The notes beneath the pieces are model-generated. The model was not told the DNA's origin and did no database searches. It saw only the letters and a list, made by a program, of their open reading frames with translations. A stretch of DNA of 60,089 nucleotides from Deltaproteobacteria bacterium. Its GTDB lineage: Bacteria > Bdellovibrionota_C > UBA2361 > J135. Positions 52,851 through 60,089 of this stretch are shown here, piece after piece. The DNA lies in contig JACKAH010000007.1 in the NCBI GenBank assembly GCA_020635175.1, positions 1 to 60,089 of the forward strand, read 5' to 3'. Numbering within the stretch: the stretch's first letter is position 1; each line of letters opens with the position of its first letter. The position numbers and the translations under genes are program-made.

Positions 52851-53366
52851 CTAGTGCTCCTCCATGTACTCAATCACTGCTTTCATGAAATCATGATTGT
52901 TATTGTAGTGTGGTGAAGTGATGAAATGGCCATCAATCACTACAGGTGCTTTATGTTGATAGTCAGCGCCAGAATTTCTCATGTCAGCTTCGATGCTCCA
53001 AAAGGCAGTCATTTTTTTGCCTTTGGTAACACCAGCGGTAATCAAGACCCAAGGACCATGGCATATCGCGGCGATTAGTTTTTTTTGCTTGTCCATTTCC
53101 TGTACGAACTCAATCACCTCCGGTAAGAGTCGTACTCTGTCAGGCGCCTCGAATCCTCCAGGAAGAAGTACCATGTCAAAATTATTCGGATCTAATGCTG
53201 TAGTAGAAATGGTTGTTCGAGCAGGAACACCGTATTTTCCATAGACAACTTCACCATCCTTAGCAGCGATATCAACCTTCATGCCGGCCTCTAAAAGTCT
53301 ATAATAGGGATATACAAGCTCTTCATCTTGAAAGCCTGGGCCAGTTATAATTACTGCTCGTTTCAT
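52851..53366 (-). CDS. DJ-1/PfpI family protein
   Basis: From the ATG at 53366, with AAGGAG nine bases upstream, the product has 171 residues. The nucleophile elbow AAICHGPWVLITAG carries the conserved Cys-His of PfpI/YhbO-type proteins, and LLPGGFEAPDRVR the preceding acid. Members are glyoxalases, deglycases or proteases. In a sugar-aldehyde pathway it may protect against reactive carbonyls; that is an inference. Confidence 0.88.
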   Translation of the reverse strand: MKRAVIITGPGFQDEELVYPYYRLLEAGMKVDIAAKDGEVVYGKYGVPARTTISTTALDPNNFDMVLLPGGFEAPDRVRLLPEVIEFVQEMDKQKKLIAAICHGPWVLITAGVTKGKKMTAFWSIEADMRNSGADYQHKAPVVIDGHFITSPHYNNNHDFMKAVIEYMEEH

Positions 53367-53478
53367 CTTGCTGAACTCCTTTTCGAACAAAGTTTGACTA
53401 CATACTAGCTGCTAATTCAGCTCCTTCAAAGAACTAACTTCTTTGACATTGTTCTATTCCAAATAGGTATCAGTCAGC

Positions 53479-54543
53479 TTAGTGGCGTAGCTCTACAAGC
53501 TCCCGAAATTCTTGAATTGGTTGAAAAATTCTACCAATTTCCGAGCTACTATAGTCTGTTTCTGAACCAGCGAAGATAATCTGGCTGCCAGAGAAATCAA
53601 AAGAGAAGGGGACATGAATGAACTTATTCAATGCTTCCTTTACTTGTGCTTGGTGTTTTGGAGGAACAAACAATAATAGAAATCCTCCGCCACCAGCACC
53701 AGTAAGCTTCCCACCGATTGCGCCGGCTTCGATAGCTTGGGCATGAATATCATCAACCTCAGAGTTAGAGACCATCTTACTAAACCCTTGCTTCACCCCC
53801 CATGCTTCATGTAGGAGTTCTCCAACTTGAGTTATGTCCTGCTGACTATTTAGGATTTCAATCGCCTCTTTAACAAGATCGTTCATGATGCGTAATTGGC
53901 GCTTTTTTCTTTCCATATCATCAAGAAATTTCTGAGTAATATCAGCTGATGTTCTCTTAATGCCTGTGTAAAACAACATTAAGTGATCCTGAAGCTCTTT
54001 AATTCGTTCATTTGGTATTGTTAGTGGTTGAACAGAGATCTCGCCATTTGGAAAAAAGTCTATCCTATTAAGTCCACCATAAGCTGCAGAAACTTGATCT
54101 TGAGAGCCCACTGCCTCCTTAAGTACGTTCTGCTCAAGATGAATCGCCTCAATAGCTAGGTCATGTTTATTGATCATTCGCCCTTTAAGAGCGTAAAGTG
54201 CGTGCAGCAGTCCTACAGTAAATGCTGAGCTTGAGCCCATACCACTTCTGGCAGGCAGGTCACCAATATGGTGAATTTCAAGGCCTCGCTTGATCTCAAT
54301 ATGGTCGATAGCAGCTCTCACGGCCGGATGTTTTATTTCGTCTTTGGTGTGGCAATTCTCTATCATTGACCAGACAATTCGATATTTGAAATCAAAGAAG
54401 GGTGGGAGGTATCTACAAGTAAGATAACAATACTTATCAATTGTGCCAGCGACGACCGAACCACCATGCCTTCTATACCAGCCTGGAAAGTCAGTTCCGC
54501 CACCAAAAAGGGAAATTCTATATGGAGTACGTGAAATAATCAT
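53479..54543 (-). CDS. GHMP kinase, heptose-7-phosphate kinase-like (HddA family)
   Basis: The protein has 354 residues. The ATP loop GDLPARSGMGSSSAF and the opening ISRTPYRISLFGGGTDFPGW match the HddA group that forms D-glycero-alpha-D-manno-heptose 1,7-bisphosphate. GAIGGKLTGAGGGGFLLLF is the third GHMP motif. With the next gene it gives the kinase/guanylyltransferase couple of the GDP-heptose route. A GGAGG ribosome binding site precedes the ATG. Confidence 0.88.
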   Translation of the reverse strand: MIISRTPYRISLFGGGTDFPGWYRRHGGSVVAGTIDKYCYLTCRYLPPFFDFKYRIVWSMIENCHTKDEIKHPAVRAAIDHIEIKRGLEIHHIGDLPARSGMGSSSAFTVGLLHALYALKGRMINKHDLAIEAIHLEQNVLKEAVGSQDQVSAAYGGLNRIDFFPNGEISVQPLTIPNERIKELQDHLMLFYTGIKRTSADITQKFLDDMERKKRQLRIMNDLVKEAIEILNSQQDITQVGELLHEAWGVKQGFSKMVSNSEVDDIHAQAIEAGAIGGKLTGAGGGGFLLLFVPPKHQAQVKEALNKFIHVPFSFDFSGSQIIFAGSETDYSSSEIGRIFQPIQEFRELVELRH

Positions 54544-54574
54544 TTAAACCTCCGTAAAACATTACAGCAAAAAA

Positions 54575-55360
54575 CTAAATTGCCTGAGTATCAGTGTGAG
54601 AGAACATTCTATTCGCACGTTCGATAGATTCAGGTAAACCAATATCTATAAATTCTGTTGTTTCTGCACAGTAAGCATAAAAATTATCACCTATCATGCT
54701 AGTAAAGATTTCTTTCTCAAGAGAGATGTTCTTAGCTTTTGGTAGTGGCTCAAAAATCGATTTATCTAGCAGGTAGATTCCTGCGTTGATCCAGCCGCTC
54801 CCAATGTGGACGCCTTTTTCTTCGAAGAACGTTATTTTCTGAGCTTGATCAAACTGCACACGCCCATAACGCTGAGTATTTGGGACGCGTACTAAAACCA
54901 TACTGGCTTTAGAATTTTGAGATTTATGCAGCTCATAAAACTTAAGTAGATCAGCGTTACAAAAGGAATCGCCATTTAAAACAAAGAAAGTTTCTGATTC
55001 AATTTGTGGCATGGCAAACTTGATTCCACCACCAGTTCCTAAAAGAAGTCGTTCCTCTGTATAACTGACGCGCATATTCTTGTATTGCTCACCAAAATGG
55101 CTCGAGATCATTTCAGATAGATATCCGGTACAAATTACAACATGCCTGATTCCGGCTGAGTTTAGTTGATCTAGGAGATATTCAAGAAAAGGTCTATCGG
55201 CCACAGGAGCCATAGGTTTTGGTCGATCACTTATCAGAGGTCGCAAACGAGTGCCAAGTCCACCTGCCAAAATTACAGCTGTAGTGCTAGCAAGTCCGCA
55301 ATCAACTTCGATCTGACTTGCTATGCTACTTTGGCATTTTTTGGATTGCTCGCTAGACAT
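54575..55360 (-). CDS. Sugar-1-phosphate nucleotidyltransferase (HddC-like)
   Basis: The protein has 261 residues. The signature AVILAGGLGTRLRPLISDRPK and the metal Asp in FFVLNGDSFCNADLL are clear. In HddA/HddC pairs the enzyme makes GDP-D-glycero-alpha-D-manno-heptose. The N-terminal 25 residues are extra and not conserved, so the real start could be slightly downstream. It overlaps the preceding epimerase gene by eight bases. Confidence 0.85.
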   Translation of the reverse strand: MSSEQSKKCQSSIASQIEVDCGLASTTAVILAGGLGTRLRPLISDRPKPMAPVADRPFLEYLLDQLNSAGIRHVVICTGYLSEMISSHFGEQYKNMRVSYTEERLLLGTGGGIKFAMPQIESETFFVLNGDSFCNADLLKFYELHKSQNSKASMVLVRVPNTQRYGRVQFDQAQKITFFEEKGVHIGSGWINAGIYLLDKSIFEPLPKAKNISLEKEIFTSMIGDNFYAYCAETTEFIDIGLPESIERANRMFSHTDTQAI

Positions 55361-56291
55361 TTTTCAAACCTGACCTTCTTAACATCTGATAGCCCTTGAT
55401 AAGCTCTTGGATTCCATCATCTATAGATCGACTTGCTTCAAACCCTGCTTCTCGGAGCCGTTGGTTTGAAACCACATAGTTACGCTTATCAGGATCTGTG
55501 CCTACTTCAGCGTGGTGAATATAGAGTTTTGGTATATACTCTTTTACTCTTAATGCGAGCTCTTCTTTCGACATGTTCGCTTCATCTAGTCCCACGTTAT
55601 ATGGTTTACCAGCCATTGAGCTGAAATTTTTAATGCAGTAAAGCATACAATCAGCAACATCTCTCACATGCACAAAATTACGTTTAAAATCCTTTTCGAA
55701 AAGCACAAGGGTACCTTCCTTTAAGGCCATATATGTAAAATAGTTTACAAGCAGATCAATTCGAAGTCGTGGAGAAATACCAAAGACAGTTGCAAGTCGA
55801 AAAGAGACAGAATTTTCTTTACTTAAAACCTCTTCTTCTCCTTGTACCTTAGTGCTTCCATATAAACTAATTGGCTCTAGTGGAGTTTCTTCTGTACAGA
55901 AGACCTCACCAGTTTGTGTTCCATACCCACTATTAGTCATAGGATAGATCATGTACTGATCTTTGCTTCGAATTTTGTTGATCTGTTTTATTGCATCAAA
56001 ATTAACTGCTTTAGCCATCCATGGATCTTGATCGCATAATGGAGCTCCAACTAATGCAGCAAGTGGAATAATTACGTCAGCTTGTGGGACTAATTTATTA
56101 AGGATGGCCTCGTCTCTTACATCACCAAATACAAAGTTATATTTGGGATTCGCACAGAAGTGAAAATGAGTTTGCTGACCGAATAAAAGGTTATCTAGAA
56201 TTGTTACTTCATATCCTTCCTGAAGTAGATGTTCAGTTAAGATAGATCCTATGTAACCTGCTCCTCCTGTAACGAGTACTTTCGTTGTCAT
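55353..56291 (-). CDS. NAD-dependent sugar epimerase/dehydratase
   Basis: The protein has 312 residues, first gene of the leftward cluster, with a strong Shine-Dalgarno (AAGGAGCGG). Its extended SDR features are VTGGAGYIGSILTEHLL, the Ser-Tyr-Lys set in MTNSGYGTQ and SLYGSTKVQGEE, and KRNFVHVRDVADCM. It is related to UDP-glucose 4-epimerase and to heptose-modifying enzymes. Here the substrate is probably the GDP-heptose made by the next two genes. Confidence 0.87.
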   Translation of the reverse strand: MTTKVLVTGGAGYIGSILTEHLLQEGYEVTILDNLLFGQQTHFHFCANPKYNFVFGDVRDEAILNKLVPQADVIIPLAALVGAPLCDQDPWMAKAVNFDAIKQINKIRSKDQYMIYPMTNSGYGTQTGEVFCTEETPLEPISLYGSTKVQGEEEVLSKENSVSFRLATVFGISPRLRIDLLVNYFTYMALKEGTLVLFEKDFKRNFVHVRDVADCMLYCIKNFSSMAGKPYNVGLDEANMSKEELALRVKEYIPKLYIHHAEVGTDPDKRNYVVSNQRLREAGFEASRSIDDGIQELIKGYQMLRRSGLKNV

Positions 56292-56604
56292 TTACCGCTC
56301 CTTGGCAATATTCCTTAAGGTAATAGATGCAATAAATTGCACTTCTACCTAGTGATTTTGATGCAGTTAGCATCTTCTAGGAAGCGAATATGTGTAAATT
56401 GAAGTCTTAAGCCATAAAATATCAATAGATTCAAATAGATATGGAACTTATGGCTTTCGATTTTTGATAGTCCTCAGGTTTAATCGCATACGTTTTAGTC
56501 CATATAAATGCAGTAAAATTTTTGGAGCCTATCCGAATGTCTAGACATCTAAAATCATTGAGGAAGGTGTATACAAATTTACCAACTAGTCTAGTGAGAT
56601 TTAG
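56292..56604. other. Divergent promoter region of the sugar cluster
   Basis: This 313-base AT-rich gap separates the leftward twelve-gene cluster from the rightward multidomain glycosyltransferase and must hold both promoters. I see no ORF. A perfect palindrome ATGTCTAGACAT (56537-56548) lies in the right half and may be an operator. No convincing -35/-10 pair was identified. Confidence 0.45.
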
Positions 56605-59600
56605 ATGTCAGAACTCGATAAGATCATTCCCCCAGAGATCGTTAATGATGAATTCTACCAGGTGATTCGCTCATTAGCAGAGAATGAAGATCTAAAACAT
56701 GTCTTAGAAATTGGATCGTCTGCAGGAGAGGGAAGCACAAGAGCATTTGTAGAGGGACTTTCTAAAAACGCATCTAATCCTAACCTTTATTGTTTGGAAG
56801 TCTCAAAACCGCGACACGAAGCGCTAGCAAAGACTTATCAATCATTTCCGTTTGTGAAGTGTTATCATGCATCTTCTGTCCCGCTTGATTCTTTTCCATC
56901 TCCAGAGGAGGTTAGAGACTTCTACTACGAGCAGAACACAGTACTTAATCAATATCCGCTTTCCCAAGTTCTCGGTTGGCGAGATCAGGATATTGAATAC
57001 ATTGAGAGAAACCTAGCGCCACAAAATGGAATTGAGCTCATTAAGCAGGATAACGGCATTGATTATTTTGATTTGGTTCTAATTGATGGCTCAGAATTTA
57101 CAGGAGTTGCTGAGCTCGAAGCTGTTTATGGTGCAAGGTTAATACTATTAGATGATATTAACGCCTATAAAAATTTTGAGAACCTTACAGCGCTAAAAGC
57201 TGACCCAAATTACGAACTCATTCATGAAAATCGAGCCATAAGAAATGGATATGCAGTCTTCGCAAGAAAAGAGGGCGCATCTTTTAAAAAAGCACCGATC
57301 AATGATGAAGTTACAAAAACAGATGATAAGTTTTCGGTTCACTTCTTTACTATTGTTTTAAACGGAATGCCATTTATAAAGCATCACTTAGATGTTTTTA
57401 AAACGCTTCCTTTTGATTGGCATTGGCACATTATCGAAGGTGTAGCTGAATTGAAGCATTGTACAGCTTGGAGCGTTACTAGTGGTGGAAATATCCCTAC
57501 GCAATTTCATCGTGAAGGCAGAAGTAATGATGGAACTGAAGAGTATTTAAATGAAATTGAATCTCAGTTTCCAGACAACATAAGTATCTATAGGAAGAGT
57601 GAGGGTAACTTTTGGCAGGGCAAGCTTGAGATGGTCAATGCACCACTCGCTTATATCGATCAAGAGTGCCTCCTATGGCAAATCGATTCTGATGAGCTCT
57701 GGAGTGCAGAGCAGATACAGAAAATGCGCGAGCTATTTCTAAGCGACTCAAGTAAGCAAGCTGCTTATGTACATTGTCACTACTTTATTGGTCCTAAGAA
57801 ATATATTTCGACGTTAAATGCCTGGGCAACTCAGCCAAAAGACTGGCTGAGAGTTTGGAGATTTAAACCAGGGATGAAGTGGGATGCTCATGAACCACCA
57901 ATTCTAGTTAATCAAGAAGGTCACAATATTGCTGATATTGCTCATTTTAGCCGAGATGAAACCAAAGCTGCAGGTCTTATCTACGAGCATCCATCATATG
58001 TTTTAGAAGAGCAGGTTAAATTTAAGCAAGATTACTATGGTTATAAAGATGCTGTAGATCTCTGGAAACAGCTGCAAGAAGCTAAGGGAGATGTAGACCC
58101 AGCAGACTATCTACATTGGGCTGCAAAAAATGGAGCGATTGCTCGTGAGTGGCAGGCGCAAGATGGGGAGCTGCAGTTCTTTAAGTACCTACCAAAGGAA
58201 GAAAAGAAGAACGTTATTCTAGCTTCCGATTTGGCAAAGCAAACAGACCAGGATCTCACTCAAATTGCCACAGATTCGGCTTTTCATAAAGCAATTCAAA
58301 GAGTCTTTGAAAAAGCTAGGCCTAAGAAGATAGTTGAAACAGGAACGTATTTAGGTGCTGGTACTACTAGTATCATCTCAGCGACCTTGAGAGATCTTGG
58401 TATCACAGGTGCTGAGTTTTATTCGATTGAAATTAATCCAGCGCATCTTCAACAGGCAGTTATAAATTTAGGCCAACGGGGTTTTACGGATGTTAGACTC
58501 ATTCATGGTCTCTCAGTTCCTCGTAGCTTACTTCCATCAATTAAAGAGATAGAAGATTTTACAGTGAACAACATCGAATTTAACAATATAATTGTTGATC
58601 ACAGTGAAATAGAGCGTGCGCAAAACTATTTTGCGGAAACAAATTTTGAGGGCCCTGAGGATATGCTTCAGGCAGTTCTAAACGAGTTTAAGTTTAAGCC
58701 AGATTTTGTCCTGCTAGATAGCGCAGGATATATGGGTAACGTTGAATTTAATTACGTAGTGAGTCAGCTTAAAGGAGAGTGTTACATTGCACTAGATGAC
58801 GTACGTCATATTAAGCATAGAAAGAGCTATCTTCAAATGTATGCTGATCCTCGTTTTAAAATAATAGAGGAATCAGAGGAAAAATTTGGCTTCTGTATTG
58901 CCCATTTTACGCCGGATGTAATTGAAGGATCGGTCACAGTTCCAAATCTGGATATCAAAAACATTGTCTGGTTAAGGGCTGATGCAATAGGTGATAATAT
59001 CCTTTCATCATCAATGTTACCATATGTACAAGCACAGTATCCAAATGCAAAGATACATGTCGCGTGTCAATCTAGGGTTGCATCTCTCTATCAAAATTGC
59101 CCTTATGTAGAGAGTGTTGTTCCATTTGATCAATCTCGAGCTGAGGTTGATCAAGATTATTTAGCTCAGGTGTGTTCTCAATTGCAGGAGCTAAAAGCCG
59201 ATCTGTTGCTAAATTCAGTGTATTCTCGATCTCTAGTTATGGAGGTTATTGCACTTAACTCTGGTGCGAAATCTATCGTCGGTCATATCGGTGACACGAG
59301 CAATATAACTGACGACTTATTAAATCAAATCAATCCTAATTATGCACATTTATGTGAAAGTCCGGGCGAGTATAAGAGCGAGCTTTTTAGACATCAGGAT
59401 TTCTTAAGAGGATTGGGCGTAACAGCATCTAATCTCAATCCAAAGATCTGGACATCTTTAGAGGATGAAGTGTTTGCTGAGGATTTCTATAGAGTTAACA
59501 AGCTTGATTCAGATAAGACTGTTGTAATGTTCGCTGGTGCGCAAGCAGATTTCCGATGCTTGGAGAACTTAGGAGATGCGCTTAGCTCACTTGTTGATGA

Positions 59601-60089
59601 AGAAAACTTAACAGTTGTTGCTGTGGGATCTCAAAATGAAGCCCAGATAAGTTTAGATAATGCTCACACCTTCCCACATCGGTTTATAAATACATGTGGT
59701 GAACTAACTTTCACTCAGAGCGTTGCGATTTTAAAGCGAGCCAGGCTAGCTGTTGGATCTGAAACGTCTCTAGCCCATGCAGCAGCAGCGGTGAGTATTC
59801 CACATGTAATTGTAATTGGAGGAGGGCACTTTGGAAGATTTATGCCTTATGCTTCAACGACATCATTAGTTTGCTTGCCACTTGAGTGTTTTGGCTGCAA
59901 TTGGAAATGTTCAAAGCCTCAGCATTACTGCTTGAGAGATATAGATAGTTCTGTAATTGAACGTGCACTGAAAGATGCACTTGTCTCAAATTCAGAGAAA
60001 GCCCGTATTTATGCGCAAAATGGCTCTAAAAACTCCTCATTGGCAAATTATCCGAAGATAGCTGATATTTCGGAACTAATAAGTGGAGT
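56605..60089 (+). CDS. Multidomain methyltransferase / glycosyltransferase / methyltransferase / GT9 protein (3' end cut by window)
   Basis: The frame is open from the ATG at 56605 to the right edge, 1161 codons. Four parts are visible: a SAM methyltransferase-like domain (VLEIGSSAGEGST, 33-45); a glycosyltransferase-like domain (from about 242) with the acidic motif QIDSDELW near 360; a second Rossmann methyltransferase-like domain (KKIVETGTYLGAGTTS, near 575); and a GT9 heptosyltransferase domain (KNIVWLRADAIGDN, near 785) with the Cys-rich CFGCNWKCSKPQHYC near 1095. It starts a unit divergent to the heptose-sugar cluster and probably assembles that sugar into a glycan. Confidence 0.75.
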   Translation, partial: MSELDKIIPPEIVNDEFYQVIRSLAENEDLKHVLEIGSSAGEGSTRAFVEGLSKNASNPNLYCLEVSKPRHEALAKTYQSFPFVKCYHASSVPLDSFPSPEEVRDFYYEQNTVLNQYPLSQVLGWRDQDIEYIERNLAPQNGIELIKQDNGIDYFDLVLIDGSEFTGVAELEAVYGARLILLDDINAYKNFENLTALKADPNYELIHENRAIRNGYAVFARKEGASFKKAPINDEVTKTDDKFSVHFFTIVLNGMPFIKHHLDVFKTLPFDWHWHIIEGVAELKHCTAWSVTSGGNIPTQFHREGRSNDGTEEYLNEIESQFPDNISIYRKSEGNFWQGKLEMVNAPLAYIDQECLLWQIDSDELWSAEQIQKMRELFLSDSSKQAAYVHCHYFIGPKKYISTLNAWATQPKDWLRVWRFKPGMKWDAHEPPILVNQEGHNIADIAHFSRDETKAAGLIYEHPSYVLEEQVKFKQDYYGYKDAVDLWKQLQEAKGDVDPADYLHWAAKNGAIAREWQAQDGELQFFKYLPKEEKKNVILASDLAKQTDQDLTQIATDSAFHKAIQRVFEKARPKKIVETGTYLGAGTTSIISATLRDLGITGAEFYSIEINPAHLQQAVINLGQRGFTDVRLIHGLSVPRSLLPSIKEIEDFTVNNIEFNNIIVDHSEIERAQNYFAETNFEGPEDMLQAVLNEFKFKPDFVLLDSAGYMGNVEFNYVVSQLKGECYIALDDVRHIKHRKSYLQMYADPRFKIIEESEEKFGFCIAHFTPDVIEGSVTVPNLDIKNIVWLRADAIGDNILSSSMLPYVQAQYPNAKIHVACQSRVASLYQNCPYVESVVPFDQSRAEVDQDYLAQVCSQLQELKADLLLNSVYSRSLVMEVIALNSGAKSIVGHIGDTSNITDDLLNQINPNYAHLCESPGEYKSELFRHQDFLRGLGVTASNLNPKIWTSLEDEVFAEDFYRVNKLDSDKTVVMFAGAQADFRCLENLGDALSSLVDEENLTVVAVGSQNEAQISLDNAHTFPHRFINTCGELTFTQSVAILKRARLAVGSETSLAHAAAAVSIPHVIVIGGGHFGRFMPYASTTSLVCLPLECFGCNWKCSKPQHYCLRDIDSSVIERALKDALVSNSEKARIYAQNGSKNSSLANYPKIADISELISG

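Noticed and set aside
1..60089. tRNA, rRNA, CRISPR, prophage or transposase genes
   Set aside because: Reading both strands, I found no T-loop/acceptor pattern in any gap, no repeat arrays and no integrase, capsid or transposase domains. GGTTCGATTC-like strings occur only inside protein genes.

Overview
The window reads as one contig of an AT-rich, Gram-negative, proteobacteria-like chromosome. Supporting genes are MurJ, an RND efflux pump, lipoprotein and outer-membrane proteins, GreB, RegB/RegA and ADP-heptose-type glycosyltransferases. The mix (type III ATPase pair, DUF6502 regulator, LVIVD protein, Rrf2-SufBCD) fits a delta-type, Oligoflexia-like or SAR324-like lineage, but no marker here fixes the taxon. 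Coding is very dense. I see no tRNA, rRNA, CRISPR array, transposase or integrase.

Layout. 1-13 kb: LVIVD protein (cut by the left edge), a type III/flagellar ATPase with its stator, HpaF-like isomerase, class II amidotransferase, MurJ, AI-2E transporter, CBS protein, a haem-motif periplasmic protein, UspA, a DASS anion transporter, a queuosine-tRNA mannosyltransferase-like enzyme and GreB. 13.4-14.2 kb: GC-rich island 1, a lipoprotein gene framed by 12-bp inverted repeats. 14.6-17.6 kb: DUF6502 regulator, three 17-bp operators, a probable structured small RNA with a strong terminator, then the redox two-component pair RegB/RegA. 17.7-25.2 kb: MscS channel, a GGQ release-factor-like protein, GC-rich island 2 (64-residue membrane protein beside a 28-bp-stem hairpin) and a TetR-MFP-RND operon. 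25-29.5 kb: response regulator, Cys-rich membrane protein plus RtcA-like cyclase, an FmdB variant, GC-rich island 3 (44-residue ORF with hairpins) and a secreted coiled-coil protein. 29.7-35.5 kb: ABC exporter and two GT-C glycosyltransferases. 35-39.3 kb: an Rrf2 regulator divergent from sufBCD with an IscR-type palindrome between them. 39.3-43.6 kb: PP2C phosphatase/kinase pair, DsbD-alpha-like and thioredoxin-fold proteins, DUF481 protein and an SDR. 43.8 kb to the end: a cytidylyltransferase, a leftward twelve-gene surface-sugar cluster, and a divergent multidomain methyltransferase/glycosyltransferase that runs off the right edge.

The most interesting signals are: (a) the unusual heptose-type sugar cluster, which combines HddA/HddC-like enzymes, a GDP-fucose-synthase homologue lacking its catalytic Tyr, an enolase-superfamily enzyme, a thiamine-dependent E1 alpha/beta pair with no E2/E3, and a radical SAM protein; (b) the DUF6502/operator/small-RNA/RegBA locus; (c) three single-gene GC-rich islands with long inverted repeats; (d) tail-to-tail overlap or abutment of 12 of 14 convergent gene pairs, the only exceptions being next to GC-rich islands.
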